A stretch of DNA of 64,000 nucleotides from DASUAS01 sp963756895 (GCA_963756895.1 CAVWPI010000006.1:62001-126000); one strand, 5' to 3'. Numbered from the stretch's first letter, positions 21,401 to 30,763 are shown. The notes: generated by a model not told the origin, from the letters alone. Numbers and translations: made by a program.

Positions 21401-22912
21401 TCAGTCGCCGTGGGTGAGGTCGGGAAGGGCGGTGCTCAACCCGGCGCCGGCGTCGCCGAGCACCGTCAGGCCCACGACCACCGGGTGGTTGGCGGTCACC
21501 ACGGTCGGCACCGGTCGGGCGCCGAGCAGGGCCAGCCGCACGGTCTTGGCCGCTCCCGGTGGGATGGCCAGCTCCGGCTCGCTGATGGCACCCACCCGCC
21601 GGTCGACCAGGTCGGCGGCGAGCAGCTCCGCGGTGACCGGCTCGGGACCCGGGTTGAACACGGTGACCGTCGTCTCCGCGTCGACGTCGGGCACGGGGAC
21701 GACCCACCGGGTGGCGGTGAGCGTCGAGCCGAGCATGCCCGCGACGCCGGTGCTCGATGACGACGGCGCCCACGACGCGAGGAGCTGTGCCACCACCGGG
21801 ACCCGCCGGCCGTCGACCGCGCGCGACGTGGCGGCGACCGCGATGTCGCTGTCGAGTGCCACTCGGGTGGTGACGTCGACCAGGGTCAGGCCGTGCGACG
21901 GCACGCGGACCGTCTGCACGGGCACGCGCTCGCCGCCCACGACGACCGTCTTCACGTCGACGCGCGCGTCGTCGTCGGAGAAGTTGGCGAGCGCGAGCTG
22001 CGCGCGCCCTCCGTCGCGAGTGGAGCCTCCGGCGATCCACCACGTCGGCGCGGGCGTGGTCGCGCCGGCCGAGAGCGCGATGCCACTGCGGGTGGCGCCG
22101 TCGACGACGACGTCGGTGAAGGTCTGCGTCTGTTCCGCCACCACGCGTCCCGTCCGGGCGTGGATGTGCGTCGCGAGACGCGCCTGGCGCAGCACGGCGT
22201 CCTGCACCGGGACGGTGACGCGCGACCGGCGCGGCACGACCAGCGCCTGCAACCCCGCCGGTTCCTCCGCGCCGGTGTCGGTGACGAACGAGATGTCGAC
22301 GATGGCGTCGTCGCCGAACGGATTGAACAGCAGGAGGTCGTTCGCGCTGCCGTCGACGGTGGTGCCCGAGGCGAAGTACCAGTCGGGCGCGGCGGTGCGC
22401 GTGCACGACTCGACTGCGACGTCGCCTTCGTGCTCCAGGAGGTGCGACACCGCGACGGGTCCGCCGACGGACTCGACTGCGACGCCCGGTTCGGGGGTGG
22501 CCAGCACGTCGGCCACCGGTACGTCGACCTGTTCGCCGGGCGCGAGACGGATGCGGTCGGTGGCCGGCGCGGCGTCGCCCCCCGGCATCACCGTGATCGT
22601 GACCTCGATGTCGGTGCGGGCCAGGCTCGCCACCACCACCGTCTCGGTGGCCGCGCCGTCGGGTGACGACGTGCCGGCTGCGCAGTACCAGGTGCTCGAC
22701 GCCACGTCAGCCGCCGGGATCCCGACGCCCGCGCGCGCCACGACCGCCGCCGTCGACGCGTCCGAATCCGAGGACGCGTTCTGCTGCGCCACGACCGCGG
22801 CGACGAGTGCCACCACCACGACGAACAGGATCGGGCCGCGACGGACGCGACGGGCGCGCCGGGCGGTCGTCGCCGCCGGTACGGCCTCGGGGGTCGGCTC
22901 GTCGACGCTCAT
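21401..22912 (-). CDS. DUF5719 family membrane-anchored protein
   Basis: 503 residues: a short cytoplasmic tail rich in Arg, one membrane helix (PILFVVVVALVAAVVAQQ, about 27-44), and a long extracytoplasmic region made of repeated beta-sandwich-like units with recurring WYCAAGT, WYFASGT, WWIAGGS and LLLFNPFGDD/FNPGPEPV motifs. This is the DUF5719 pattern found in actinobacteria next to a large GT2 glycosyltransferase. No function is established. It overlaps the upstream GT2 gene by four bases (ATGA), showing coupled translation, and is followed after three bases by the thioredoxin-like gene. Confidence 0.85.
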   Translation of the reverse strand: MSVDEPTPEAVPAATTARRARRVRRGPILFVVVVALVAAVVAQQNASSDSDASTAAVVARAGVGIPAADVASSTWYCAAGTSSPDGAATETVVVASLARTDIEVTITVMPGGDAAPATDRIRLAPGEQVDVPVADVLATPEPGVAVESVGGPVAVSHLLEHEGDVAVESCTRTAAPDWYFASGTTVDGSANDLLLFNPFGDDAIVDISFVTDTGAEEPAGLQALVVPRRSRVTVPVQDAVLRQARLATHIHARTGRVVAEQTQTFTDVVVDGATRSGIALSAGATTPAPTWWIAGGSTRDGGRAQLALANFSDDDARVDVKTVVVGGERVPVQTVRVPSHGLTLVDVTTRVALDSDIAVAATSRAVDGRRVPVVAQLLASWAPSSSSTGVAGMLGSTLTATRWVVPVPDVDAETTVTVFNPGPEPVTAELLAADLVDRRVGAISEPELAIPPGAAKTVRLALLGARPVPTVVTANHPVVVGLTVLGDAGAGLSTALPDLTHGD

Positions 22913-25900
22913 ACGCGCTCCCACCAGAACGCCTCGTCGTCGAGCTCGGCGAGCGGGTCGGGGCGCGTCGAGCGCTCCCGGCGGGCCCGGGGCGCGGTCG
23001 CCCGGGTGGACGGGTCCCGGCGCACCCGGGTGCGTCGCCACCGCCAGATCACGAGGAGCCAGATGACCAAGGCGCCGCCGAGCATCGCCCACCGCACCCA
23101 CTGCGCTTCGTAGGCGATGGAGACCGGCGCGCGTCGCCCGACGACGAACCCGTTGGCCCAGCCGAACGACTCCTGGTGACCGAGCGCGTCGCCGCCACCA
23201 GTCGCCTTCCACTCCGAGTCGTAGGCCTCACCCCAGAACGCGGTGCCGGGGGCGACCGCGCCCGACGGGAGCGGCACCGCACGCGTGAGATCGGTCGCCA
23301 GCGCCGCCCGGTTGGGTCGGCGCGAGTCGTTCGGGAGCGACGGCGGCGACACCGCGGCCCGGATCGGCGCGTACGCGAGGTTCTCGTAGAGCACGAGACC
23401 CCGGCTCGAGCGGAGCCGCGCCAGATCGAGTTGCTGGGCCATCGCCCGGCGCAGCACCACAGGCGCGGGGGCGTTCGCACCACCACCTATCCCCTGCGTG
23501 CTGGGCACGACGACGAAGCGGACACCCATCGGAGCGAGCATCCGACCGAGGCGGTTGGTCCGCCCCGAGGTCGCGAGCACGAGCGCGCGGTCGACCACCA
23601 GATCGGCGTCGTGTTCGGGCGCGCGCCACTGCTCGGTCACGTCGCCCGGACCGTTGCGGGTGAGCACGTACCCGTTGCCGTCGCGCAGGACGACCGGGTC
23701 GAGGGGCAACTCCGCCGGGTTGCCGGCCCACAGCATGCGGAATTCGCCCTTGCTCGTCGTGGCCTCGGTGAACGCCAGGCCGTTGGCCCAGCCCGAATCG
23801 GGCGCGTCCCACCGACCGTCGAACACGTCGGCGGTGAACGCCAGCGCGGGGAGCGCGATCGCGAACGCGCCGATGATCGCCGCCGGCTGGCGCCACCCGA
23901 ACTTGAACGTGCGGATGCCGTCGACGAACACCGACACCGCGATCCCCACGCACAGCGCGAGGCCGAGGGCGGCGAGGGTGAGCCCCGCTTCCGGCGCCAG
24001 CACCGACGTGTCGGGGAAGTACCGCGCCGGCACCCACACCGCGCCCCACCCGACCAACGCCAGCATCCAACCGCGTGCCGACCACGCCAGGCGGTCGCCG
24101 GTGGCCACGAACAGCGGAGCCGCGGCCGCCACGATCAGTCCCCACATGAGCCAACCGGCCGACGCGGGCCCGCTGTCGAAGCGCAGGACCTGCGAGAGGT
24201 CGAGGTCGGGACGGAAGGCGAAGCCGAGCGACGCCTTGTCGATGCCGCGGTGCACGTACGCGAGCGGCCACGGGAACAGCAGCACCAGCGCACCGAGCGA
24301 CGCGACGATCGTGATCCCGAACGCACGGAGCATCGTCCGCGCGCTGCCCGCGATCGGGATCGCGACCACGAACACCAGCACCGCGACCACCACGAGCCCG
24401 AGACCGGCCGGGTAGAACGCGCCCAACAGCGCGGCGGCGACCGCGAGGCGTAGCAGCCGCCCGCGACGCGTGTCGCTCCGCTCACCGAGCCGCACCACGC
24501 GCAGGAGCAGGAACGGGAGCAACGCGAACAGGATCAGCGGCCCGAGTCGTCCCTGCGCGATCGCGTTGCGGGCGACGGGGTTGATCCCGTACGCGAGCCC
24601 GGCGGCGAGCGCGGGACCGCGGTAGCCGATGGTGCGGCGACCGAGCCGATAGGCACCGAAGGCGCCGAGGGGCATCGCCACGACCACGGTCAGGGTCTGT
24701 GCGAGCCCGGTGGCGCCGAGGAGCACCGTGCCGAGGCCGCCGATGGCGGCGAGCGCCGCGGGTGCCGGCGACGCCGAACCGAGCCCGGTGTAGCGCCACG
24801 CGGACCCGAAGCTGTTGAAGAGATCGCCGACACCCGGCCAGTGCGCGAACGTCCCGATGGCCGGGATCCCGTGCGTGACGAGTGATCGGGAACCCACCGC
24901 CACCATGACGAGGAAGCCGAGGAACACGATCGCGGCGGGGGTGCGGATGCCGTCGGAGACGGAGTCGACCGCGCTCCGCGACGCGTCGCCCAGGGTGCGG
25001 AGGCGCGTGTCGGTGTGGAGGTGGTGGGTGACGAACGCGCCCAGCCACGCGGTGCTGGACACCTGCAGCTCCCGCAGCTCGGAGTCGTGCACGGTGCGCA
25101 GGGCTTGCGCGCGGCGGCGGGACGCGCGGAGGCGCCGCACGTGGAGCAGGTTCGAGAACCAGCTCCCGATCGCAGCCCGGGCCCGACGCGGACGTCCGAC
25201 GAGCAGGTCACCGACCGCTTCGACGAACCCAACCACGAACCCGACCGGCACCAGCCACAGCAGCTTGTGCAGCGAGTACGACGTGAACAACACGCGCACA
25301 CGTGCGCAGCGCGCCAACGCGAACTCGTCGGGCCGGTCGTCGCGCAGTCGGTCGGTGGCCGCTTCGCGGTGGGTGGCGCGCACGTCGGGGACGACGAGGA
25401 CGCGCGCGCCGGCGAGCCGGGCCCGCCAGCACAGGTCGAGGTCCTCGGCACCGGGGAAGGTGGCGCGGTCGAAGCCGTCGAGCTCGGCGAACAGGTCGGT
25501 GCGCACGAGCATCACCGCGGTGGTGACGTAGAAGACGTCGCGGACGCCGTCGTGCTGCTCCTGGTCGAGCTCACCCGGCTCGATCCCGGTGTGCGGCGCG
25601 CCGAAGCGATCGATCGCACGCCCGACCTCGAGCAGCACCTCGGGGTTCTCCGCGCTCACCAACTTCGGACCGAGGATGCCCGCGTTCGAGCGGTACCCCT
25701 CCTCCACGAGCAGCCGCACCGCGGAGGCGTCGAGCACGACGTCGTCGTGGCACAGGAGGAGGAACGTCGCGCCCTCGACCGCGTGGAGGGCCTCGTTGGC
25801 GGCGTCGGCGAAGCCGGCACCCTCGTCGAGACGCCGCACGAACGCCCGGGGCAGGATGGCGGCGACCCGCGGCGTGACGTCCTCCCGCGACGCGCAGTCG

Positions 25901-26187
25901 ACGACGAGCACCGTGAGGTCGTCGTAGTCCTGCTGCGCCAGCCCGAGGAGCCCGTCCTCGAGCCACGGACCCGGGTTGTGGGTCACGACCACGGCCACGA
26001 CCGGCGGGTACTGGGCGAGGACCTCGTCGGCCTCGTCGCCGGGGTCGTCTCCGGCCTCGTCGTGGGTCTCGTCGCGGCGGTCGGGACCGGGTTCCCGATC
26101 GGTCTCGGAGACGGCCTCGACGGCGGCGGCGGGCTCGTCCTCCGGGGGCGCCGCGACGGGTTCGTCGGGCGGTTCGAGGACGCTCAT
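22909..26187 (-). CDS. Large GT2 glycosyltransferase fused to a multi-spanning membrane domain
   Basis: 1092 residues in one intact frame. An acidic leader of about 60 residues precedes a GT2 GT-A domain with VVAVVVTHNPG, LLLCHDDVVLD and FPGAEDLDLCWRARLAG. From about residue 300 the protein becomes membrane-bound, with a dozen or more helices (for example IVFLGFLVMVAVGS and LTVVVAMPLGAFGAYRLG) and a late extracytoplasmic segment, and it ends in a basic tail. Pairing with DUF5719 matches the actinobacterial locus next to the F420 genes. The likely role is synthesis of a cell-surface glycan using a lipid or nucleotide sugar; the substrate is unknown. The ATG at 26185-26187 faces cofD across about 120 bases. 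Confidence 0.85.
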   Translation of the reverse strand: MSVLEPPDEPVAAPPEDEPAAAVEAVSETDREPGPDRRDETHDEAGDDPGDEADEVLAQYPPVVAVVVTHNPGPWLEDGLLGLAQQDYDDLTVLVVDCASREDVTPRVAAILPRAFVRRLDEGAGFADAANEALHAVEGATFLLLCHDDVVLDASAVRLLVEEGYRSNAGILGPKLVSAENPEVLLEVGRAIDRFGAPHTGIEPGELDQEQHDGVRDVFYVTTAVMLVRTDLFAELDGFDRATFPGAEDLDLCWRARLAGARVLVVPDVRATHREAATDRLRDDRPDEFALARCARVRVLFTSYSLHKLLWLVPVGFVVGFVEAVGDLLVGRPRRARAAIGSWFSNLLHVRRLRASRRRAQALRTVHDSELRELQVSSTAWLGAFVTHHLHTDTRLRTLGDASRSAVDSVSDGIRTPAAIVFLGFLVMVAVGSRSLVTHGIPAIGTFAHWPGVGDLFNSFGSAWRYTGLGSASPAPAALAAIGGLGTVLLGATGLAQTLTVVVAMPLGAFGAYRLGRRTIGYRGPALAAGLAYGINPVARNAIAQGRLGPLILFALLPFLLLRVVRLGERSDTRRGRLLRLAVAAALLGAFYPAGLGLVVVAVLVFVVAIPIAGSARTMLRAFGITIVASLGALVLLFPWPLAYVHRGIDKASLGFAFRPDLDLSQVLRFDSGPASAGWLMWGLIVAAAAPLFVATGDRLAWSARGWMLALVGWGAVWVPARYFPDTSVLAPEAGLTLAALGLALCVGIAVSVFVDGIRTFKFGWRQPAAIIGAFAIALPALAFTADVFDGRWDAPDSGWANGLAFTEATTSKGEFRMLWAGNPAELPLDPVVLRDGNGYVLTRNGPGDVTEQWRAPEHDADLVVDRALVLATSGRTNRLGRMLAPMGVRFVVVPSTQGIGGGANAPAPVVLRRAMAQQLDLARLRSSRGLVLYENLAYAPIRAAVSPPSLPNDSRRPNRAALATDLTRAVPLPSGAVAPGTAFWGEAYDSEWKATGGGDALGHQESFGWANGFVVGRRAPVSIAYEAQWVRWAMLGGALVIWLLVIWRWRRTRVRRDPSTRATAPRARRERSTRPDPLAELDDEAFWWERV

Positions 26188-26306
26188 GAGGGATGCCAGC
26201 GTACCGTCGTCCTCCCGCAGGAACCGGGACAGTGGGGCGGGTCGGGGCGGCGTCGGAGCGGTGCACGGCCGGGGGCGGCGGGTGGATCGCCCGGTACGCT
26301 CGGCGC

Positions 26307-27229
26307 ATGATCACGGCACTGGCGGGCGGTGTGGGCGCGGCCCGCTTCCTGCGCGGCCTGGTGCAGGTGGTCGACCCGGCCGAGGTGACCGTCGTCGTCA
26401 ACACCGCCGACGACGACTGGTTCCACGGGCTCTACGTGTGCCCCGACCTCGACTCGGTCACCTACACGCTCGCCGGGGCCCAGAACCCCGACACCGGATG
26501 GGGCCTCGCGGGCGAGACCTTCGCCAGCATCGAGGCCCTGGCCCGCTACGGCGAGGACACCTGGTTCCGTCTCGGCGACCGCGACCTCGCCACCCACCTC
26601 TTCCGTACCCGGCTGCTGCGCGAGGGCGCGACCCTCAGCGAGGCGACGGAGCGGGTGACCGCGGCATGGGACCTCGGACCGCGACTGCTCCCGATGACCG
26701 ACGACCGCGTCGCCACCCGCATCACCACGCCGGCGGGCGAGCTCGCGATGCAGGAGTGGTTCGTGCGCGAGCGCTGCGAGCCCCCGGTCGTGGCCGTGCA
26801 CTTCGCGGGTGCCGACGACGCCGAGCCCGCGCCGGGTGTGCTCGAGGCGATCGCCACCGCCGACACGGTGCTCGTGTGCCCGAGCAACCCGGTGATCTCG
26901 ATCAGCCCGATCCTGGCGGTCCCCGGCGTGCGCGACGCGCTCGTCGCCCGACGCGATCGTGTGGTCGGCGTCAGCCCGATCATCGCCGGCCGTCCGGTGA
27001 AGGGTCCGGCCGATCGGCTCATGGGTCCCATGGGCATCGACGTGTCGTGCGTGGGGGTCGCGGCGAGTACCGCGAGTTCTGCAGCGCGCTGGTGATCGAC
27101 ACCGGCGACGCCGCCCACGCGGCCGAGATCGAAGGACTCGGCGTGCGCGCGGTCGTCGCCGACACGCTCATGACCGACGCTCGCGTCGCCGCCGCGCTCG
27201 CCCGCGACACCCTGGCCGCGGTCGCCTGA
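26307..27229 (+). CDS. cofD: CofD/FbiA, 2-phospholactate-type transferase of F420 synthesis (one frame break)
   Basis: About 307 residues if one missing base is restored near 27060-27063. The enzyme joins a phospho-C3 unit to the deazaflavin FO to form (dehydro-)F420-0. Visible: ITALAGGVGAARFLRGL at the N-terminus, VVVNTADDDWFHGLYVCPDLD, GWGLAGETF, LGDRDLATH and VCPSNPVISISPIL, all hallmarks of the family. After the break EYREFCSALVIDTGDA ends the domain. It is the first gene of a plus-strand unit with cofE and a nitroreductase-like gene. A break of -1 type is unusual here, as most others in the window are +1. Confidence 0.92.
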
Positions 27230-27237
27230 CCACCTCC

Positions 27238-27948
27238 GTGCGGCCGCTCACCATCATCCCGGTGCACGGCGTGCCCGAGGTTCGCCCCGACGACACGCTC
27301 GCGCCGTTGATCGCCGACGCCGCCGCCGCGCAGGACACTCCCCTGCTCGACGGCGACTGCCTCGTCGTCACCCAGAAGATCGTCTCCAAGGCCGAAGGGC
27401 GCCTCGTGCAGGTGGATCCCGACGACCGCGAGGCGCGACGGGCGATCGTCGAGGCCGAGTCGGTGCGCATCCTGCGCCGGCGCGGCGACCTCGTCATCAG
27501 CGAGACGCGCCACGGGTTCGTGTGCGCCAACGCCGGCGTCGACCTGTCGAACGTCGACGCAGGGTGGGCGGCGCTCCTGCCGTTCGACAGTGATCGCTCG
27601 GCCCGTCGCGTCCGCGACGCACTGCGGGCGACGCGCGGCGTCGACGTCGCCGTGGTCGTGTCCGACACGTTCGGTCGACCGTGGCGCCAGGGCCTCACCG
27701 ATGTCGCCATCGGCGTCGCCGGCCTCGCTGCGGTGGTCGACCTCCGTGGCACCGAGGATGCACTCGGGCGCGAGCTGCAGGTCACCGAGGTGGCGGTGGC
27801 CGACGAGGTCGCAGCCGCCGCCGAGCTGGTGATGGGCAAGTCGGCCGGGGTGCCGGTCGCGATCGTGCGCGGCCTCGATCCCGCCTGGTTCCGCGACAGC
27901 AGCTCCCGCGAGCTGGTGCGCCCACCATCCGAGGACCTCTTCCGGTGA
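27238..27948 (+). CDS. cofE: CofE, coenzyme F420-0:L-glutamate ligase
   Basis: 236 residues, GTP-dependent ligase adding glutamate to F420-0. Visible: IIPVHGVPEVRPDDTLAPLI, CLVVTQKIVSKAEGR, the metal-binding ETRHGFVCANAGVDLSN and VVVSDTFGRPWRQGLTD. In mycobacterial FbiB this domain is fused to a C-terminal nitroreductase-type domain; here it stops after EDLFR and the next gene supplies that part, with GTGA overlap at 27945-27948. The GTG at 27238 starts the protein, eight bases after cofD ends. Confidence 0.93.
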   Translation: MRPLTIIPVHGVPEVRPDDTLAPLIADAAAAQDTPLLDGDCLVVTQKIVSKAEGRLVQVDPDDREARRAIVEAESVRILRRRGDLVISETRHGFVCANAGVDLSNVDAGWAALLPFDSDRSARRVRDALRATRGVDVAVVVSDTFGRPWRQGLTDVAIGVAGLAAVVDLRGTEDALGRELQVTEVAVADEVAAAAELVMGKSAGVPVAIVRGLDPAWFRDSSSRELVRPPSEDLFR

Positions 27949-28553
27949 GTCGGGTGCCGGCGTTCCTCGACGCACGGCGATCCATCCACGCGTTCCTCGA
28001 CGAGCCGGTGCCGCGTGACGCGCTCGACGGCTTCGTCGAGGCCGCGTGCACGGCACCCGCGCCCCACCATTCGCGGCCGTGGCGATGGGTGGTGGTCGAC
28101 GGCGCCGACGCCAAGCAGCAGCTGGCCGACGGCATGGGCACCGCGTGGCGCCGCGACCTCGAAGGCGACGGCGTGTCGCCGACGCGCGTCGACGAACTGG
28201 TCGACGCGTCGCACGCCAAGATCACGGGCTCGCCCGCACTCGTCCTCGGGTGCCTCACGTGGCACGGTCTCGATCGCTACCCCGACGCCGACCGCCAACG
28301 CGCCGAGTTCGGCATGGCCTTGCTGTCGCTCGGCGCCGCGGTCGAGAACCTCATGGTCGCCGCCGCCGACGGCGGGTACGCGTCGTGCTGGGTGGCGGCG
28401 CCGATCTTCTGCCCCGAGGCGGCCCGCGACGCACTCGCGCTCGATCCCGAGTGGTTGCCACACGCGATGGTGGTGGTCGGCCGACCGGACCCCGAGTACG
28501 TCGGTCGCCCCCGCCCGCCCGTCCCCCTCGACGACCTCCGCACGTTCCGCTAG
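27945..28553 (+). CDS. Nitroreductase-family protein, FbiB C-terminal-like dehydro-F420 reductase
   Basis: 202 residues with the nitroreductase fold: FLDARRSIHAFLDEPVPRDAL, the FMN-contact APHHSRPWRWVVVD, MALLSLGAAVENLMVAAADGGYASCW and VVVGRPDPEY. It corresponds to the C-terminal domain of mycobacterial FbiB, which reduces dehydro-F420-0 with FMN. Its GTG overlaps the cofE stop, so the two domains are made as separate, coupled proteins. An alternative is an unrelated oxidoreductase, but position strongly favours F420 synthesis. It converges on the epimerase gene across about 105 bases. Confidence 0.85.
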   Translation: MSRVPAFLDARRSIHAFLDEPVPRDALDGFVEAACTAPAPHHSRPWRWVVVDGADAKQQLADGMGTAWRRDLEGDGVSPTRVDELVDASHAKITGSPALVLGCLTWHGLDRYPDADRQRAEFGMALLSLGAAVENLMVAAADGGYASCWVAAPIFCPEAARDALALDPEWLPHAMVVVGRPDPEYVGRPRPPVPLDDLRTFR

Positions 28554-28581
28554 CCAGCCGATGCTGAGGGTGCGGCGAACC

Positions 28582-28611
28582 GGACGGGATCGGGCTCCGC
28601 CCGTCCCGTCC
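28582..28611. terminator. Inverted repeat between convergent F420 and envelope operons
   Basis: GGACGGGA and CGGGC on the left pair with GCCCG and TCCCGTCC on the right around a TCC loop, giving a 13-bp stem with one bulged base. It lies 29 bases after the nitroreductase stop in the gap to the convergent epimerase gene. No T-run follows. Confidence 0.6.
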
Positions 28612-28652
28612 GCTGGGACGGGGCGAGCGGACGCGAGCGACGGGGACGAGGT
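28612..28652. repeat. GC-rich intergenic repeat, copy 1
   Basis: Sequence around GGGACGGGGCGAGCGGACG and CGAGCGACGGGGACG, seven bases from the stop of the minus-strand epimerase gene. Copies 2 (32487-32520) and 3 (56053-56090) share the core GGGACGG-(A/G)G(C/T)GAGCGG and the CGGGG end, in the same orientation and likewise just downstream of a minus-strand stop codon. Confidence 0.55.
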
Positions 28653-28658
28653 GGGGGG

Positions 28659-29594
28659 TCAGCCCCGGAACCAGTCGACGGTGAGGGCGAGGCCGTCGTC
28701 GAGTGAGGTCCAGGGCTTCCAGCCGAGGTGGATGGCGGCCCGGCCCGGGTCCAGGGCGGAACGTTGCAGCTCGCCGGCGCGCGCCGGCGCCTGGTTGGGC
28801 GGCTCCGGGTACCCGGTGACGCGCGCCGCCGCCTCGTAGAGGTCGACCACGCTGGTCTCGACGCCGGTGCCGATGTTCATCAGCAGGCCACCGCCCTTCT
28901 CGGTGGCGCGCACGAACGCGTCGACGACGTCGTCGACGAACACGTAGTCGCGCGTCTGCGCGCCGTCGCCGAACACGGTGGGCTGGCGACCCGCGAGCAT
29001 TCGCCCCACGAAGATGGCCACCACCCCCGCCTCGCCGTTGGGGTCCTGCCGTGGCCCGTACACGTTGGCGAGCGCGAGCTCGGTGTACTCGAGGCCACGA
29101 ACCTCGCGGTAGTAGTGCAGGTAGTCGCCCGCGGCCTTCTTCGACACGCCGTACGGCGAGATCGGTCGCTGGGGATGGCTCTCGCGCACCGGCAGCGACT
29201 CGGGGACGCCGTAGAGCGTGCCGCCCGACCCGGCGAACACCACCTTGCGCGTCCCGGCACCGAGCGCCGCTTCGCACACGTTGAGCGAGCCGAGCACGTT
29301 GACCTCGGCGTCGAACAGGGGCTTGGCGACGGAGACGCGCACGTCGAGCTGCGAGGCGAGGTGGAAGATCACCTCCGGACGACGGTGGCCGACGAGATCG
29401 GCGAGCTGCGGCGACCGGATGTCGAGACGGTGGAAGCTGAACTTGCGGCTGCGTTGCGCGCGTGCCTCGGCCAGGTTCGCCAACACACCGCTGGACAGAT
29501 CGTCGATGGCGTCGACGTCACAGCCCTCGGCGAGGAGCCGGTCGACGAGCGTCGACCCGATGAACCCGGCGCCGCCCGTGACCATCACCCGCAC
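28659..29594 (-). CDS. NAD-dependent sugar-nucleotide epimerase/dehydratase
   Basis: 311 residues, extended short-chain dehydrogenase. Visible: the NAD motif TGGAGFIGSTL near the N-terminus, HLASQLDVRVSV, the catalytic YGVSKKAAGDYL and NVYGPRQDPNGEAGVV. The pattern fits UDP-glucose 4-epimerase-like or GDP-mannose-acting enzymes; exact specificity cannot be read. It is the last gene of the ten-gene envelope operon, starting at GTG 29592-29594, four bases after the nucleotidyltransferase stop. An ATG ten bases later is an alternative start. Confidence 0.85.
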   Translation of the reverse strand: MRVMVTGGAGFIGSTLVDRLLAEGCDVDAIDDLSSGVLANLAEARAQRSRKFSFHRLDIRSPQLADLVGHRRPEVIFHLASQLDVRVSVAKPLFDAEVNVLGSLNVCEAALGAGTRKVVFAGSGGTLYGVPESLPVRESHPQRPISPYGVSKKAAGDYLHYYREVRGLEYTELALANVYGPRQDPNGEAGVVAIFVGRMLAGRQPTVFGDGAQTRDYVFVDDVVDAFVRATEKGGGLLMNIGTGVETSVVDLYEAAARVTGYPEPPNQAPARAGELQRSALDPGRAAIHLGWKPWTSLDDGLALTVDWFRG

Positions 29595-29598
29595 CGCG

Positions 29599-30735
29599 TC
29601 ACTCCGAGGTCGGATCGAGACGCGGGTCGAGGGTGGAGTCGGAGGCGTCGGGATCGGCACGGCGGATGCGTGCCCCCGATGCGCGCGCCCCGGCGTCGAG
29701 GACGGCGTCACCGCCGACGATGGTGTGGTCGGAGGCGATGGCGCCGGTGCCGAGCGACGCCCGTACCCCGACGACGGAATCGATCGCTTCGGCCTCGTCG
29801 GCGATCGTGGCGTGGTCGAGCACCACCGATCGCAGGAGGCGGGCGCCCGTCCCGACCGTGACACCGGCGCCGACGACCGTGCCCGCGACCCGAGCGCCTT
29901 CGGCCACCTTCGAACCGTCGCCGATCAGGACCGGCGCCTCGATCCGGGCGTCGGCGTGGATGTCGGGCTCGCCCTGCACCCACACCCCCGGCCTGAGCTG
30001 GCGGGCATCCGGCGCCGGCGCAACGCCGAGCACACCGGTCAGCACGTCGGCGTGGGCCTGCAGGTACTTCTCGGGCGTGCCGATGTCGATCCAGTAGGCG
30101 TCGGTCGCCATCGCGTACAGCCGGCTCGGCTCCTCGAGCATCCGCGGGAAGGTCTCCCGCTCGATCGACACCGTCAGCCGTTCGGGGATGCGCTGCAACA
30201 CCGACGGTTCGAGCACGTACGTACCCGCGTTGATCCAGTTGGTGGGCGCCTTGCCCTTCGGTGGCTTCTCCACGAACGCCACCACCTCGCCGTCGTCGCG
30301 CGTGGGCACCACGCCGAACGCGGACGGGTCGGCGACCTTGGTGAGGCAGATCGTGGCTTCGGCACCGCGCACGTCGTGGAACGCGACGAGGGCGCCGAGA
30401 TCGAGCGTCGTGAGCACGTCACCGTTGCAGACGAGGAGGCGCTCGTCGATGCCCTGGGCGGCGAAGCGGATCGCGCCGGCGGTGCCGAGTGGATGGTCCT
30501 CGACCGCGTACTGCAACACCAGGTCGCCGAAGCGACCCGCCGGGAAGTGCGCTTCGAACGCGGCGGGCAGGTACCCGAGCGACAGCACCACCTCGTCGAC
30601 ACCGTGGCGGGCGAGCCAGGTGAGCTGGCGTTCGAGGAACGCCTGGTTGACGATGGGCAGGAGCGGCTTGGGCGTCGCGTACGTGAGCGGGCGGAGGCGC
30701 GTGCCCTCGCCGCCCACGAGGACGATCGCCTTCAC
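29599..30735 (-). CDS. Sugar-1-phosphate nucleotidyltransferase (mannose-1-phosphate guanylyltransferase-like)
   Basis: 378 residues. The nucleotide-binding loop is at the very start (AIVLVGGEGTRLRPLTYATPKPL), followed by LGTAGAIRFA, LVCNGDVLTTLDL, FVEKPPKGKAPTNWINAGTYV and WIDIGTPEKYLQA. The C-terminal third is a left-handed beta-helix with hexapeptide-type repeats (GVWVQGEPDIHADARIEAPVLIG and so on). By position it matches the mycobacterial gene next to wbbL and rmlD, annotated as mannose-1-phosphate guanylyltransferase. It makes a nucleotide sugar for the surrounding glycosyltransferases. GTG start at 30733-30735. Confidence 0.85.
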   Translation of the reverse strand: MKAIVLVGGEGTRLRPLTYATPKPLLPIVNQAFLERQLTWLARHGVDEVVLSLGYLPAAFEAHFPAGRFGDLVLQYAVEDHPLGTAGAIRFAAQGIDERLLVCNGDVLTTLDLGALVAFHDVRGAEATICLTKVADPSAFGVVPTRDDGEVVAFVEKPPKGKAPTNWINAGTYVLEPSVLQRIPERLTVSIERETFPRMLEEPSRLYAMATDAYWIDIGTPEKYLQAHADVLTGVLGVAPAPDARQLRPGVWVQGEPDIHADARIEAPVLIGDGSKVAEGARVAGTVVGAGVTVGTGARLLRSVVLDHATIADEAEAIDSVVGVRASLGTGAIASDHTIVGGDAVLDAGARASGARIRRADPDASDSTLDPRLDPTSE

Positions 30736-30763
30736 GACAGCCGCCGCCCGCGGTACCCGGGGT

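Noticed and set aside
28554..28658. Small gene in the gap between the nitroreductase and epimerase genes
   Set aside because: The gap holds only the hairpin and the GC-rich repeat, with no ribosome site or conserved frame.
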